NCBI GenBank assembly: GCA_023055505.1
Contig: JALIRH010000039.1
Span: 1,364,001-1,428,000 of the forward strand
DNA: 64,000 nt
Direction: 5' to 3'
DNA from: Callipepla californica brunnescens
Lineage: Eukaryota; Chordata; Aves; Galliformes; Odontophoridae
Position numbers and translations under genes: made by a program. Position 1 is the first letter of the stretch; every line of letters begins with the position of its first letter. The notes beneath the pieces are model-generated. The model saw nothing but the letters and a program-made list of their open reading frames with translations. It had not been told where the DNA came from and did no database searches. Shown piece after piece: positions 48,719-60,700 of this stretch.

Positions 48719-51700
48719 CTGCGGGAACAAGAGGGAGGGTAAGCTTAGCCCTACTGGGTGATGCTTTGTTCAACAAAACACAAACATATTTAGGTTCAAA
48801 TACCTGTTGTGCTATTAAATTCCTGCAAGTAGCCCCAACAGCTGTGAAATCTCAACTGCCAGCTACCACCTTTCCTTACAAGATGGAAAAAGGCTATGAC
48901 AGCACAAAACAATAAAAACATGAATCATAGAACTGCTTGGGGTGGAAGGGACCATCCTAAGGATCATCAAGTTCCAACCCCCCTGCCACAGGGCAGGGCC
49001 ACCAACCTCCAGAAATGGATGGTGGATCCATTTCGTTTATTGCTGTGTCGTCAGCAAGAGCAGTACCCCAACTTCCGTGAATGAGGTGAAAAGCCAGGAA
49101 ACAGATACAGCTCACACTCACAAAAAACAAAAGGTCCCCAGCAGGCCAGCCTGACTCATGCTGTTGTTTTAGGGTTGGGATCAGTGTGAAACAACACATT
49201 CAGGCAGACACCAGGTAGGCCTGAAAAGCCTTCAAATTCACGCTGTGCCAAGAGCTACATATGCAGCAAGCCCACAGCAAGCAGTGGTCTCCTCTTATTC
49301 CTTTCCCCACCCCACAAAGAGAGGAGGAGCTGTTCCCAAGAACTCCTAAATATCCTGTGATGTCAGCCTTATCCTGCATGTGAAAAAGCCAGCACTTGGC
49401 AATTCTGGGAGGCAGCAACACAATAAGAAACAAAGTGCTGGGAGGAAACTTCCACATCCTCCTTTGGCAGCCACTGCACAAAGCTTATCAGCACCGTCAC
49501 ACCGAGGCACTTTCTCCTGTGCCAAACTCCAGCCCCACACTAAAAAAGAGTCAGACAGTGCAGGTGCTCCAGAGGTGGTGAAAAGCAACGAGGGCTCTTC
49601 TTCTTGTTAGCTGGTACCAAATTCCAAACTTGCGTCATGAATCTGCCAGCCTAAATTTGCTGGCTCAATCTCTCAGGCATTGTCAAGCTCCAGTAATTTA
49701 GAGCAAGGTGTGAGCAAGCGAAGGCAAAAACCTGGGAAGAACATCACATAGTGATGGGAAGTCATAGGAATGAACAGCAAATTTGACTTCTCTCCCACAG
49801 TACTCAGATGCAACTTCTAAACAAGATAAATTAGGTGGAAAAAAAACCCCACAGTGCTTAATTGTACAATATCAGATTGATGCCTCCAAGTTGGTAATAC
49901 AGGGAAGGAACTGGGATGTTCCTCTCTGCCTTTCCACGTTTTCTAGCTACCCATAGCAACTCCAGTTGTCCTTGGAAACAACTTTTGCAAGTCCCTATCA
50001 GCACAAGGCAGATAAGGAACTGAGCTGAATAGACACCAAACCTGCTATAAATGGCAATTCACTCCTACAGTCGTAACCGCAGGGTCAGGAAGCTGAACTG
50101 TTGTTGTTCAGCTTTTATTGCTTCATGGAAATGCATGGAAGGAGCTGACAGGCTCTTTTCTCAGGGACTTGTTGGTATCTGGCCATATAACAGAGCTGAC
50201 AAAGTTGCTTAGGGGGCATCCAAGTGGCAGTGTCTGCGCCTCCAGCTCCATCGCAGAATCCAGCAGGATTTACACCAGATCACAAGCCTGGATTTGGCCT
50301 CTTGCTGCAGCATCTCAGTTTAAAGGCATCTTGAACTGCTCTGGCAATGGTTATCTGCTCAGCCGTTAATAAGCGTAAAACCCCTGCTCAGCGTGCTTCT
50401 GGTGCCAGTTCGTTTGCGTGCCCACCTCAGAGAGCTGGATTCAATCAAAAAGATGTCCAATTTCTGCACCGACATGGCCATGACAAATTGATTTATGGGA
50501 GGAGATGGCTCCGTGCAAGAAGCATATGGGGATGATGCCGAGTCTGGTCCTTGTTTTGGACAGGAGTGGGTTACAGGAGAGCATCATCCTGCATATTTCA
50601 GCTTTGGCTGTGCTGCTTGCTGTTTTTCAAAGTGTAATTCAGAGACTGGGTAAGAGTTTTCATTTCTTTTTAAACTGCATTTCACTTTAGCGTGGCTGGA
50701 GGTTATACAAATACTTACAGGAATTATGAAACACAATCGTTTGGGGTTAAAACACTGTTAAATCCTCCGAGTGTTTGAAACGTTTTACACAAAAAAAGGA
50801 CTAATAAATGTGTAAAGTTTTTCACTTGGATTAGTTCCATTTCCTGTAGAAGGTGCTCTCCACCCATAAAGAAAACTTGACAGCAGAAGACCAAGCATCT
50901 ATTACACCAAGCAATTCAAGATGTTATATTGCCACTTAACATTGCAAATTCCTTCTTGGTATACTGAAGAAGTCCTTAATCACAGACAGAGAGGTTAAAA
51001 CAACCACACAAGCAAACCAGAGCAACATCAGGAGCACGTCCTTCCAATGCCTGCCCTTTTCTCCCTCCATCAGAAGAGACAAACTACGCGGCACATAGCA
51101 AGCTACCTACAACACAAGCAGAAAAACTATTTCCATTTCAGCAATCCTCATCATATTTCACCCTGGAACCAAGTCCGAATGTTTCATCAGCTGGAAGTGC
51201 TTGACACTAATATCTTCTGCTTGTTATTTCAGGCACTGGAGGACCAACGCGTCTGCAGCAGCACAACCTGGATTTAAGTTCTTGCAGCCCTCAGAGGTGA
51301 AACCCACAATTGGTTTCTAGCAGAAATTATAGCCTGATAACTATGGTATTTTAACAGCCATCATCAGACGTACTCCTGAAGGCTTTGCTGTGGGAGTGGA
51401 AAGAGCAGCAGATCCCTGCCTCCACTTCAGAGCATCCTCTGCACAAGCACCAAAACCCAGGGCTGGGCGAGCACCTCTGGGACACTGCTGTGATCTCCAT
51501 CCACCCAGGGAGCCTGCAGCAAGGCTTTCCCATGTGCTGTCTCCAAAAAGCATAGAAACCCCTCCATGAGCAAGCTGGGAAGGGCTGTGCCAGCAGATCC
51601 ATGTCCATCCACGAAGCTCCCAGGCAGCTGCTTCCGATGCCTCAGAACAGGAAAACCACCCGGCCCGCTGTGGCCTCCCCTTCCCTACACAGCCTCCATC

Positions 51701-54700
51701 TGTTGGGGGAAAAGGCCAGGTCTGCTGCTTGTTCCAGCCAGGAAGCAAAGGAACGCCTGCACTTAGCATCCGGAGAGCTGCTACCTTCCTGACACCATGA
51801 CCTGGCCAGCCGCTGCCCTATCCCCCAAACACTGCCCTTACCCCACTTCTCAACAGACACAGAGGGGTGACGACCCCCTGGTAACAACACCCAGTGATGA
51901 GCACTTGGTGTCTGCACCTATCCCGTGTGCTGGAGAAGAAAACATTCCCAGGATGCCTGCAAACACCCTGGTGATATTTCTACGGAAGATAAAGGAACTG
52001 CAATGCTGCTGCTAGCAGGCAGTAAGCAGCAGCACATCTCTCTGCTGACTGAATGGGACATTGGCACTAGGCAGTGGCAAAGCTGATCAGCAGGTTAATA
52101 TTACTTCATAAAAACTTCCCAGCAATGCCACTTTTTTGCCTGGCTTTGAATTCTCATCAAGTGGGCGGAAAGGATGCGAGTAACCTTATCTTTCTCCTCA
52201 CAAAATAAAACCTAAGCAAATTTAATTCCTTGCCTCCAGGTTTGATTTACTTTTACAACAGTTCAAGTAGTAATAATAATTAAAAAAAAAGAAAGCTGTC
52301 GAAACTTTGGTTTGGGGAGTTGGTACAGAGATGTGAATGATCCCAGCCCCTTTGTTTCTGCACAAGGCAGCAGCCCTGAAAGCAGTTGCCCCCCACCCCA
52401 TGCACTGGCCCCAAGCATTCCCATCTGTCACTTCCAGTTACAGGGCCTGCAATCAGGGCACTCCTCTGAAAGTAAACTGCATGAGAACAACCCATGCTGC
52501 CATAGACAAGCAGAAACAGCTTTTGTTAAGTCTTCTCAAGAGCCTTTCTGTCGCGACAACAACAAAACAAACCCCCCAAACACAGGAGGAGGGCTCCCTG
52601 CATCCCCCAGGCAGAGCACACCACATCCCTGCATCCCAGGTGCCACGCCAAGCCCCAGGAGGACGCTGCCTCCAGCATCCCCCAGGCTGGTGGCAATGTC
52701 ACCAGGCTGGTGGTCCTGCCAGCAATGCTGGTGACCCCTGGCAGCGTGACCCCCCTCCCATACAACTGTCCCTGCTGGAGCAGGACTTACCACGCAGTAA
52801 GCCACCAGGGCTCCCTGTGCAAAGCCTGCCAGCACGTCAGTGGGGTGATGCTTGTGGTCCGACACGCGGGAGAGGCCGGTGTAAAACGCCATCATGATGA
52901 GCGTGAATTGAAGCAGGGGACGGAGCAGGCGGGCGCCCTTCCACGTGAACCTGGCCTGCAGATAGAACTGTGGGGGAAGAGAGGACAAACAAAAAAAGGT
53001 TGCGTTAACTCGAGGCTTGACCTGCAGCAGGGAGAGCAAGGGGCAGCTTGCATTGCTTTAATACAAAAGGGAGCGATGCTTCTGCTGGGTTCCCTGAAGC
53101 CACGAATAACTGAACACCACCATTTACCGACTGAAGCAGAGTTAATGGAAAGATGATATAGGGGAAGCACTGCATTAGTGGATTTAGTGTGACTGGCTGT
53201 TGCATAAACATTATATTTACCCTTTTTTTTTTTATTTTGGAAAGGATACACACACCAGGCTCATCAGGGAAAATGAAACATCATGTCCTTGGAACAGAGC
53301 AGATGCTCCAAATTACCCAAACTGCTGTTAGCCAATTAGCGTGGAAGAGAGAAGTACCAAAACAGCTTGATGCTGGCTAACAGGCATTATAATTCTGGGG
53401 AATATTTCTGCAGACCGGTCAGAGCATGGGAACAGGGCCACATCCCCACAGCACACTCTCTGTGCCATGCAAACTGGTCCATGCAATGCAGTGGGGTGAG
53501 CTGTAGCTCTCAGGTCCCCATAGCACCCCACACATCTGCAGCCTCCAGGGCTGAATACCCCTGCATCAGGCTGGCTGGCTGCTCTATGAAAGTGATTTCT
53601 GTGCTTGGGCCAAAAATGAGTCCACAGCCTCTTTAAAAGTCCCTAAAAAACAGCATTTGTAGAGTACCATTTCTAAAGGTAGACAATATTCTGCTGTTGC
53701 CACAGGTTAGGCTCAGGAATACTTCCAGGTCCAGGGTGCAGTGCAAAACTTGGCTTCCAATACATTATTGTAGAGCAAAAAGAGCAAAAATAGCTCTGAG
53801 TATTTTATCTTATCAACTGTTACCCTTAGTTCTACCAGGGAGCTTTGCAACCTAATATTTTCTAATTCCCTTCTACGATTCGAAGACCTTACTTCAGGCT
53901 TTGTCCCATCAAACCCTTTAAGAAAGAGATTTGCTGCTTGATAATCTGACATTTATCCTTTTGCACAGAATTCAAATAATATCCCAACAAGCGTGGACTA
54001 AGTAGGTTAAGTTATAGTTGAAAAAAATCAAAGTATCAATTAAAAATTAGCAATGAAAAGCACTGATAATACTGAGTTATTACATTTTCTTTAGAAACAA
54101 TCACAGAGCTGCCCAAGAGTCCTCTGGCTCCACAACCTCCTGCTCCAGGCACTGGCCAAAGAGGTCAGAAACCCTTGGAGCAAAACTTGTTTGTACTGCA
54201 ACATCCATTCCTCTACTTTCATGCCACTTGCACACCATCCCCACTGAGCCTCGTTGAAACCAGCCCAGGAGTTCAGAAGTTATCAGGATCTGCAGGCTGC
54301 CAGGAGGACATGCAGCCACAGATGGTGGGGTCACCCGAGTCCTGTTTGCATAGGAAACTGCACTAAAATGGTGCAAGGGTTTGTTTGTGCACTGAATCAC
54401 TCCTTCCACAACACGACCCTGGGTTGTTCAGCTTGTGTGTATGCTTTTGGTGTTTAAAAGACGTGCAAAGGTAGAGCAGCACTGTACTGCATCTGCTGGG
54501 AGCCACCAAAGCACCCAGTGCTAACTGACACATTTCTCTGAAAAATCTGCTTTTGTGACCACAGCTGGAAGCTGAAGTCTGCTAGATTTGGATGGGAGCA
54601 GAGGGCTGGATGGAGCCCTTCCCAGGACAGGTTGCAGAAGCAAGATTGCAGCCTGGCTCACCACCCCCCATAGCCCATTACTGAGCAGCAGGAGGCAGGA

Positions 54701-57700
54701 GCAACAGCCACAGGAGCAGCCTAGAGAAGGGGTGGATGAAGTGAACTGAGGTCACTGTAGACAAGAGTTATTTGGAGCTCCCTTCCACTGCCTGGCTTCT
54801 GGCAGGGGCTGAGTTACTACAGAACAGATGGCTTAAAGGACATCACTTTGCTCTTCTACTGCCAGGGGACTTCCAAGAGTTGGTGGGGACAACCCACAGC
54901 CACACACAACCCATTGGGGAGGAGTTGGCGCAGGACACAGGCTGAGAACATCACCTCCAGCCTCGTGGGGCTTTCTGCCACCCAGACATCCCATCCTGTT
55001 CACACTCTTCCCCACCACAAGTCTGAATTCCATCAACCACATCCCTTAGTCACCCTAAAACTTCCTTCTGGGAAGCTGCTGGTCTTGTTTCTGACCTGCA
55101 GTTACCTCCTACTCCAGTCACATCTGCACCCAGAACAACGCAAGGCATAAGCCCTCAAACTTCAACTCATCCCTATGTAATACCCAGCCCTGTCTGGACA
55201 AAGCCAGCAGAAAGAAGAGTAAAATCCAGCTTTTAGCACCAGGTACAAGGAGAGAAGGGCCAGGACCTCCCAGCACCAAATGGAAGAGCTGGTTGCCTCT
55301 GCAGGCTGCACAGCACCCTCCCACCCTATCGGGAATCACCATCAGTCCAGCAATGCAGGTCACACCTCAGCCCTGGCCCCTGACACAATTCCACTTTAGT
55401 CCCTTACTTAGGTCATTGCTAAGCTTGAGTCCAAGTCCACAAGCACCACGGAGTTCCCTTCACATGTTCTCATCATCACGAGAGCAGTGGGGCCTTCTCT
55501 GTCCCCCAGCAAAGCCATGGTTCTCCAGACAAAAATCAGGAATGCCCGCTCTGATCTGAAGGCTTCAGCCTCCCCTAACTATACTCAATAAATATACAAG
55601 ATACTCCCATTTTCTCCAGAATCAGCCTCAACAAGGGATGCAAAAGTTTTTATTCATCCACCAAGTAGGTGGCTGTGATTTCATCTCTTCTGTTAAAAAA
55701 AAAAAAATATCTAGCATTAAAGTCTCAGGTGTTGGACAGGAGTGCAAAGCCCCGGTTGCCCTGCAAACACAGGCACATTAACCAATGGTGTGAGTCAGGT
55801 CCAGAGTGCTGCACACAGTGAGCTATTACAGCCCTCCTTCCTCAGCCTGTTAGCAATGCAAATTATGGGCTCACTCAGCCAAGGAGCAACAAAGCAAGGA
55901 AAATTAAGACAAAGATGATTACACAAGCATGATTTCCCCTCTGAATTTTTTATACAAAGGACTGATGCTGATTGGGAATTTTTGGTGACAAGAAGGCTAC
56001 AAGAAACAGTCCCAAAGTCTCAGCATTTATAACCAACACTCAGGACCTCGGGCTGTGGGACAAGCACTTTTCCATGGGACTTCTCCCTGCCCAAAACCTT
56101 CCAGGAGTTGGCATCAATTCACATTTCCCTATTGGGAACCCATGGCTGAACCAATTGTGTAGGCTGGCCACATAGTTTGGTGCCAAAATAGGACACCTAC
56201 CGCTGTGCCAGGCCATGGGAACACCATGGTCACCCACTGCCCTACTGCTCCTTCCAGCCTTGAGCATCCTTTGCTGGCCTAACACACTTCAGCAATGATG
56301 GATTCCACAGGAGTCATTTCTCCCCACAATGGCATTTGGTAGCATCCTTGAGGTCTCCAGTTAGGTCCCACTTGTGTCAACCCTGTATCCTACCAGGGCA
56401 CCCAATATAGTATCCACCATAAACCTGTTTTGGAGCAGGGGATTATGCACACCCACGTACCACTGATGAGCATGTACACAGCACACCTTCAATGCAAATA
56501 TCTTTCTGCCTGTGTGTGGACACCACATTTTAAAAGCGGCTTGATTTTAAGCTTGGGGTGATGCAGTATCCTTTAATAGACCAGCTAAAGCTTTCTGAAC
56601 CCACAAAGTCCATTAGGTGGGATGAAGGACTTAAAAACATCAGCACGCAAAATAAGCTGCAAGAGCAATGCCAGGAAGTGACTTATCCTTGAAAAAATGA
56701 GGTATTGTTTAATACAGAACTTGGATGCTGCACTCAGGACATAGCTGAACCTCTGCAGCACGCACTCAGCCCCACAAATGCCCTCAAAGTGCCTTTGCCA
56801 CCACCAGTGCCCCAGTTTGCAAAGCTCCCAGCCAGTTCCCACAGCACCAGCAACAACCTGCTGCCACGCCAAAGCTCTGCCATCCATAACAGCCTGCCAA
56901 AAATCCACTCATTCACTGAGCTGAGCAAGACAGCAGGGTTTAGTTTGCATTAAAAGAAAATCCCCCTAGGCTAATATAACTTTATTATTATTATTATTGT
57001 TGTTGTTGGGCTCTCCAACATGACAGATTTTCTGCCTGAGCTGCAAAGCTTCTTTTTGCAATAGGATTTCTCTCGTGGTGGTCAAAGAGCCAGAGTGACA
57101 GCACAGGGTTCTACCAGGCAAACTAAAGGGCTCATTTCCTCACCCCGATACATGCTGTCTCATCTCAGGTTGCCCTTTTCTCCCTTAAATTTATAACTGA
57201 ATATTGAGTGTGAGTTTTTTAAGGCGCAGCACAAGTGAACAGCTGGTCAGATGGAGCCTGCTCCCCCAGTAAAATATCAAATAAGATCAGTCTTACAGGA
57301 CCAGGAAACAAAACGCCCCCATAGAGATGGATAACGGGATCAGATGGGAAGAAGAGCACTTCCTAAACCTGTTGCAGACCGGAAAGAAAATGAGGCAGCA
57401 GGCACTTGTGCAAAGCTGCATTAGAAAGTCTTTTTCCAAATGTCCCATGGGAATACTGTATGCATGCTGCAGTTTTGGAGTCTCCAGCATGCCCAATGCT
57501 GACAGTGCCCTCCAGACACCTCCATTCCCACTTCGCATCTTGCTTGTTCCCAGTCTTAGAATATCCCAAGCTGGAAGGGACCCAGAAGGATCATCAAGTC
57601 CAACTCATGGATCCACAATGACCCACCCCAAAATCAAACCCTATGTCTGAGAGTGTCATCCAGATGCTTCTTGAGCTCTGGCAAGCTAAGTGCCATGACC

Positions 57701-60700
57701 ACTTCCCTGGGGGGGCCCAGACTGAACACAGTATTCAAGGTGAGGCCACACACCAGTGCAGTATAGAGTAGGACTCAAGCTGACTCACGTTCAGCTTGCA
57801 GTCAACCAAGACCACCAATCTCTTTCAGTAGGGCCGCTCCTCAATCTTTCTCATTCCCCTGCCCACATGTATAACCAAGGTTGCCTCTTCCCAGGTGCAG
57901 AATCTGGCACTTACTCTTGTTCAGTTTCATGCAGTTGGTGATTACACAGCTCTCAAATTTGTCTAGATCTGTGTGCAAGGCCTCAGTACCCTCGATGGAG
58001 TCAGCAAACCTACTCAATTTAGGATCATCAGCAAACTTGCTCAAAACCACTTCTAGTCCTACATCCAGGTCATTTATGAAAACATTAAAGAGAACAGACC
58101 CTAAAACAGAGCCGTGCTATGAACTGACCACCAGCCTGATGTAACCACATTTACTAGAACCAAAGGCCTTTATTATGACCAAAACAGGTAGGATCATGGG
58201 ATGGGGCTGAGCACTGCTGGGGAAGCCCACGTTTGTCCCCTACTCTGAAAGATGCTGCAGGGCACAATGCTAGGCAACAGATGAAGGATCAGGCTGGGCT
58301 TTCGAAAAGGCCTAAATTGTAAATAAAAAAAAGAATTTAAGTAATTTTAATAAGTATTTGCTTATCTGGGGAATTAAATGCCACCAAGTTAATGTGGACT
58401 GGCAACTTGCTGTTTCCAGATGCCAGGCTTGAAAAGCCAACTTATCTGCCTGCATGCAGAACACTCTAAATAAATAACTGCTCCTCCCGAAGCAGTGCAA
58501 GGGATGATTTCCAAACTCAGCTCGGAAAGTTTCGCAGATGCAAGGCAGGAGGGCTGAGCCTCCTGCAAAGCATCACCACGTCAGCTTCAGCACCAGAGGA
58601 TGCTCACCCACATCACCGTCCATCGCAGTTTGGGGTGTGCAAGTGGAGCTGAGGCTTTGGAGGGGTGCTCAGTGTGGAAGGAAGAGCTATTTTTGTGCAA
58701 ACAGTGATTTTCGTCGTAGGGGAGGGGAGGGGGGGAAAAATAGCTGTCGCAAGGAGCTGGTTTCTGTTTTGTTTTTTGCATCGTCCTCCCCATGCTGGCT
58801 TCTGGTAAGGAGAATGCAGTGGGAGCAGGCCAGCTTCTCCCACAGCCCATCACTGGGCTGTGCTTCAACCTCATTATTGTAAGTCGGCCGGGAGGAAGAA
58901 GCAGCTGAAATGTTTCCCAAAAAACCCAGTGTTTCAAGAGCAGGGAAAAAAAGTGAGGGGAACAAAGGAAGAATTTAATACTCCCCCCCTCCCCCCTTAA
59001 ACTGCCTGGAAAGCTTAGTAATTAAATTAAAGAAACAGCTCCCAGCTCAGGGAGGGCAAATCCAGGGATTAAAAGCCAGGAGGGAGCAGTGGTAATTTAT
59101 CTTTTCAAAAGAGAAAGTAAAGAGATGGGGGGGAAGCACTGCTCAGAGATAAATAAGAGTTCATGTTTAATGTTTTTACAAGCATAGAACTGTTTTTTTA
59201 CTTGCCAATCTGAGCTTATGGGAGATGGAGGGCACAGACCTTGAATGGAATCTGAATACTTCCTACTTACTATTATTTTTAAGCACAAATCACTATCCAA
59301 ACCCACTCCTCCCAGCTCCAAAACCTTCATGTGGGGTCTCTGGTGGGGACTGGGGGGTGGTACAGGGATCATGCCTGCAGTAGCCCTGGCAGGAAGCACC
59401 TTGGCACGCCATAGCAGCCCCAGCCCCACACAGGAAGGGCAGAGTCATTTGTCACCGACAAAGGGAAATACAGCCCAGCCCTCCATGCAGGATCCGGCCA
59501 GGCAGGCTGCTTCACCTGCTCTGCCATCCCCCAGAATCAGCCTCCATGCCTAACAGAGTTGCAATAGTACATTCCTTTCCACAGCCAACGCAGTATTTTG
59601 GTACCCTCCAAATGGTTCCCAATGGAAATCACAGTTTGGGGTGAGCAAAAAAGCTCAAGAGTCATCCATAGGCTGGTAGGACTCAGATTTAACTGCAGCC
59701 TTGGCTGCATTCAGAAGTTGCACAGCCCAAGCTGCGGGTCTCCATCCTAAGTAACACCACAGGGTCTAAGAGTGAGATTTTTCCACCACGGGCACTTTTG
59801 GCTCCTGTTTTCTTCTCTAATCCTCATCGCATCACTACTGCTATCTAATATGGGTGAACAACTTGAGTGGGGAACTGGGGTTGAATCAACTCCATCTCAA
59901 ATAAAGCTGAAGTCACTTACCACCAAATACAGCATGGTGTAGAGGGAGAAGGATGCATGCCCAGAGAAAAAGGATTTCCTGAAAAACAAAGCAGGTGCTA
60001 AGAATCAGTCACCACAGTATTCTTATTTGACATTATAACATTACGTGTGATGTGATAACCTACCCCCCCTACTACCATGAAGGTGCCAAAGCAGAGGGAA
60101 TCACAACCCCCCCATTTTTTATAGTTATGAAAACCCTGTTATCTGCCCCGTTCGCTCCTCAGGCTGAAAATGAATGGACAGGCAGGATGTGCACATTGTT
60201 CTTCCCTTCCTGGTCTATTCATGGGACAGCAGTTATTTCCAGGACAGCATGATAACTCATCGTCTCGCCTCAAATAACCAGGAAACTGTAAATAAATGGA
60301 AAGCAAGCACTTCCCCGGTTGCTTAACTGCTGTGCTTTCCTAAAAAAATGTCAAAATTGGGCATGTGATGGGTTTGATGAAGAGTGTGAAAGGGAGGTGC
60401 TGGCAGCCCCTCCTGCATGAAGCGTGCTGGGAGGAAAAGCTGTGCCTCCTCCTGCACCACACACTGGATTGCTGTCCCTCCTCCTGCACCACACACTGGA
60501 TTGCTCACATGAACTCAGCCCTGATGGCGAATTCTCACGTTGAGCAACCTCTCATGAAACAATGGTGTAGGAGTAAAGGGAAAGGAAAAGGAATATTATT
60601 CAGCTGAAGCCTGGGACTCCCAAGGGAGAGTCGCTGGCAGAAGGCATTACAGCCTTCCCAGAGACAGCAGCAGCAAACACACCTACTGCTGGCAGAAAAA

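Larger units (their letters stand above)
52968..59920 (-). other. PLPP3 intron between exons 4 and 5 (6.95 kb)
   Basis: GT-AG intron (donor GTAAGTGA, acceptor TTCCCCCACAG). Contents seen: a poly-T tract at 53220-53234, a poly-A tract near 55694-55706, a (TTA)n(TTG)n microsatellite at 56981-57008, a 590-bp CR1 at 57552-58145, a G-run at 58719-58735 and a C-run at 58983-58996. No additional coding exon was recognised. Confidence 0.85.

Noticed and set aside
52337..52897. 186-codon plus-strand open frame
   Set aside because: It runs antisense across PLPP3 exon 5 and its donor. The composition reflects GC-rich intron DNA and the conserved exon on the other strand.
52536..53039. 167-codon minus-strand frame as a single gene
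   Set aside because: Only 52791-52967 is coding. The flanking residues are intron read-through beyond canonical splice sites.
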